Assembly (NCBI GenBank): GCA_937877125.1
Contig: CALEFQ010000034.1
Span: 1-12,945, forward strand
DNA: 12,945 bases
Source: an uncultured bacterium
GTDB lineage: Bacteria; Patescibacteriota; CALEFQ01
Direction: 5' to 3'
Both the position numbers and the translations under genes were made by a program. The notes under the pieces were generated by a model, which saw only the letters and a program-made list of their open reading frames with translations, had not been told where the DNA came from and searched no databases. The number at the start of each line of letters is the position of its first letter. The first letter of the stretch is position 1. Positions 12,723 to 12,945 of this stretch are shown here, piece by piece.

Positions 12723-12945
12723 ATCAAACAAACTGCTCCAAAAGCCTTTTTTCGGTTCCGCCTCTTCCGGAACGGGCATTTGTTCCTCCGCGGCCAAGCG
12801 CGCCGCGACGGCCTTGATCCGCTCTACCTCACGTTCCACTACATCCCCCGCCTGGTCGGAAGAACGCGCTTCTTTCACGTGCATCGGCCGGCGCCAATCG
12901 TAATGCAAATCAATTTCGATTTGCGTCCCCTGAAAACGAACATGG
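12720..12945 (-). CDS. C-terminal part of an unidentified protein, cut by the right window edge
   Basis: The frame is open from the stop TAA (12722-12720) to the window edge, with 74 codons visible and no certain start inside; a TTG at 12908 could open a 62-residue protein, but the coding-like sequence continues upstream (HVRFQGTQIEIDLHYDWRRP). I do not recognise the family. The middle is a charged helix (VVEREVERIKAVAARLAAEE), followed by an acidic Pro/Glu stretch and an end GFWSSLFD. That arrangement, a helix, a flexible acidic linker and a hydrophobic tip, is seen in many proteins with a C-terminal peptide binding to a partner, but no partner is suggested by context. Its stop lies in palindrome D. 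Confidence 0.55.
   Translation of the reverse strand, partial: HVRFQGTQIEIDLHYDWRRPMHVKEARSSDQAGDVVEREVERIKAVAARLAAEEQMPVPEEAEPKKGFWSSLFD

Overview
The window reads as chromosome from an uncultured bacterium, most likely a member of the Candidate Phyla Radiation (Patescibacteria, Parcubacteria-like). The reasons are the mix of divergent housekeeping genes (mraY, scpA, scpB, aspS), single-span membrane proteins with Pro/Thr linkers, a pseudopilin-like domain fused to an anchored lipoprotein-like domain, and almost no Shine-Dalgarno sites. This assignment is inference, because no rRNA or other marker is present. The standard genetic code fits every frame. All visible stops are TAA or TAG.

Thirteen genes are seen; eleven are complete. 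Twelve lie on the minus strand. From right to left along the minus strand these are: an unidentified gene cut by the right edge (12945-12720), a Nudix hydrolase, aspartyl-tRNA synthetase, a short RlmN/Cfr-like radical SAM protein, a cupin with a five-histidine tail, a YbaK-type tRNA-editing domain, the condensin partners scpA and scpB, an unknown protein with ADP-ribosyltransferase-like motifs, a membrane-anchored PsbP-like protein, a D,D-carboxypeptidase, mraY, an anchored LolA/pilin-like fusion, and a D-aminoacylase-family amidohydrolase cut by the left edge. One small secreted or anchored protein (3634-4044) is on the plus strand. It has its own promoter, a canonical ribosome binding site and a terminator.

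The most unusual structure is between the genes. At least six gaps are filled, almost exactly from the stop codon of one gene to the start codon of the next, by inverted repeats whose arms are built from A-rich units of 7 bases. Four share a GTCAAAA-type unit. One uses an AAGATAT-type unit (scpA/scpB) and one a TAACAAA-type unit (ybaK/scpA). A seventh gap holds an unpaired array of about 8-base units. Sequences differ but period, strand asymmetry and placement are the same, which suggests a common generating process or function. In transcripts each would form a long AU-rich hairpin covering the whole spacer, including the place where a ribosome binding site would sit.

Functionally, mraY and the carboxypeptidase serve peptidoglycan synthesis and trimming. 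ScpA and ScpB form the kleisin part of the SMC condensin complex. AspRS, the YbaK domain and the RlmN-like enzyme act on tRNA or rRNA. Two enzymes look altered at key residues: the amidohydrolase lacks most metal ligands of its family, and MraY has Asn-Asp where the family has Asp-Asp.
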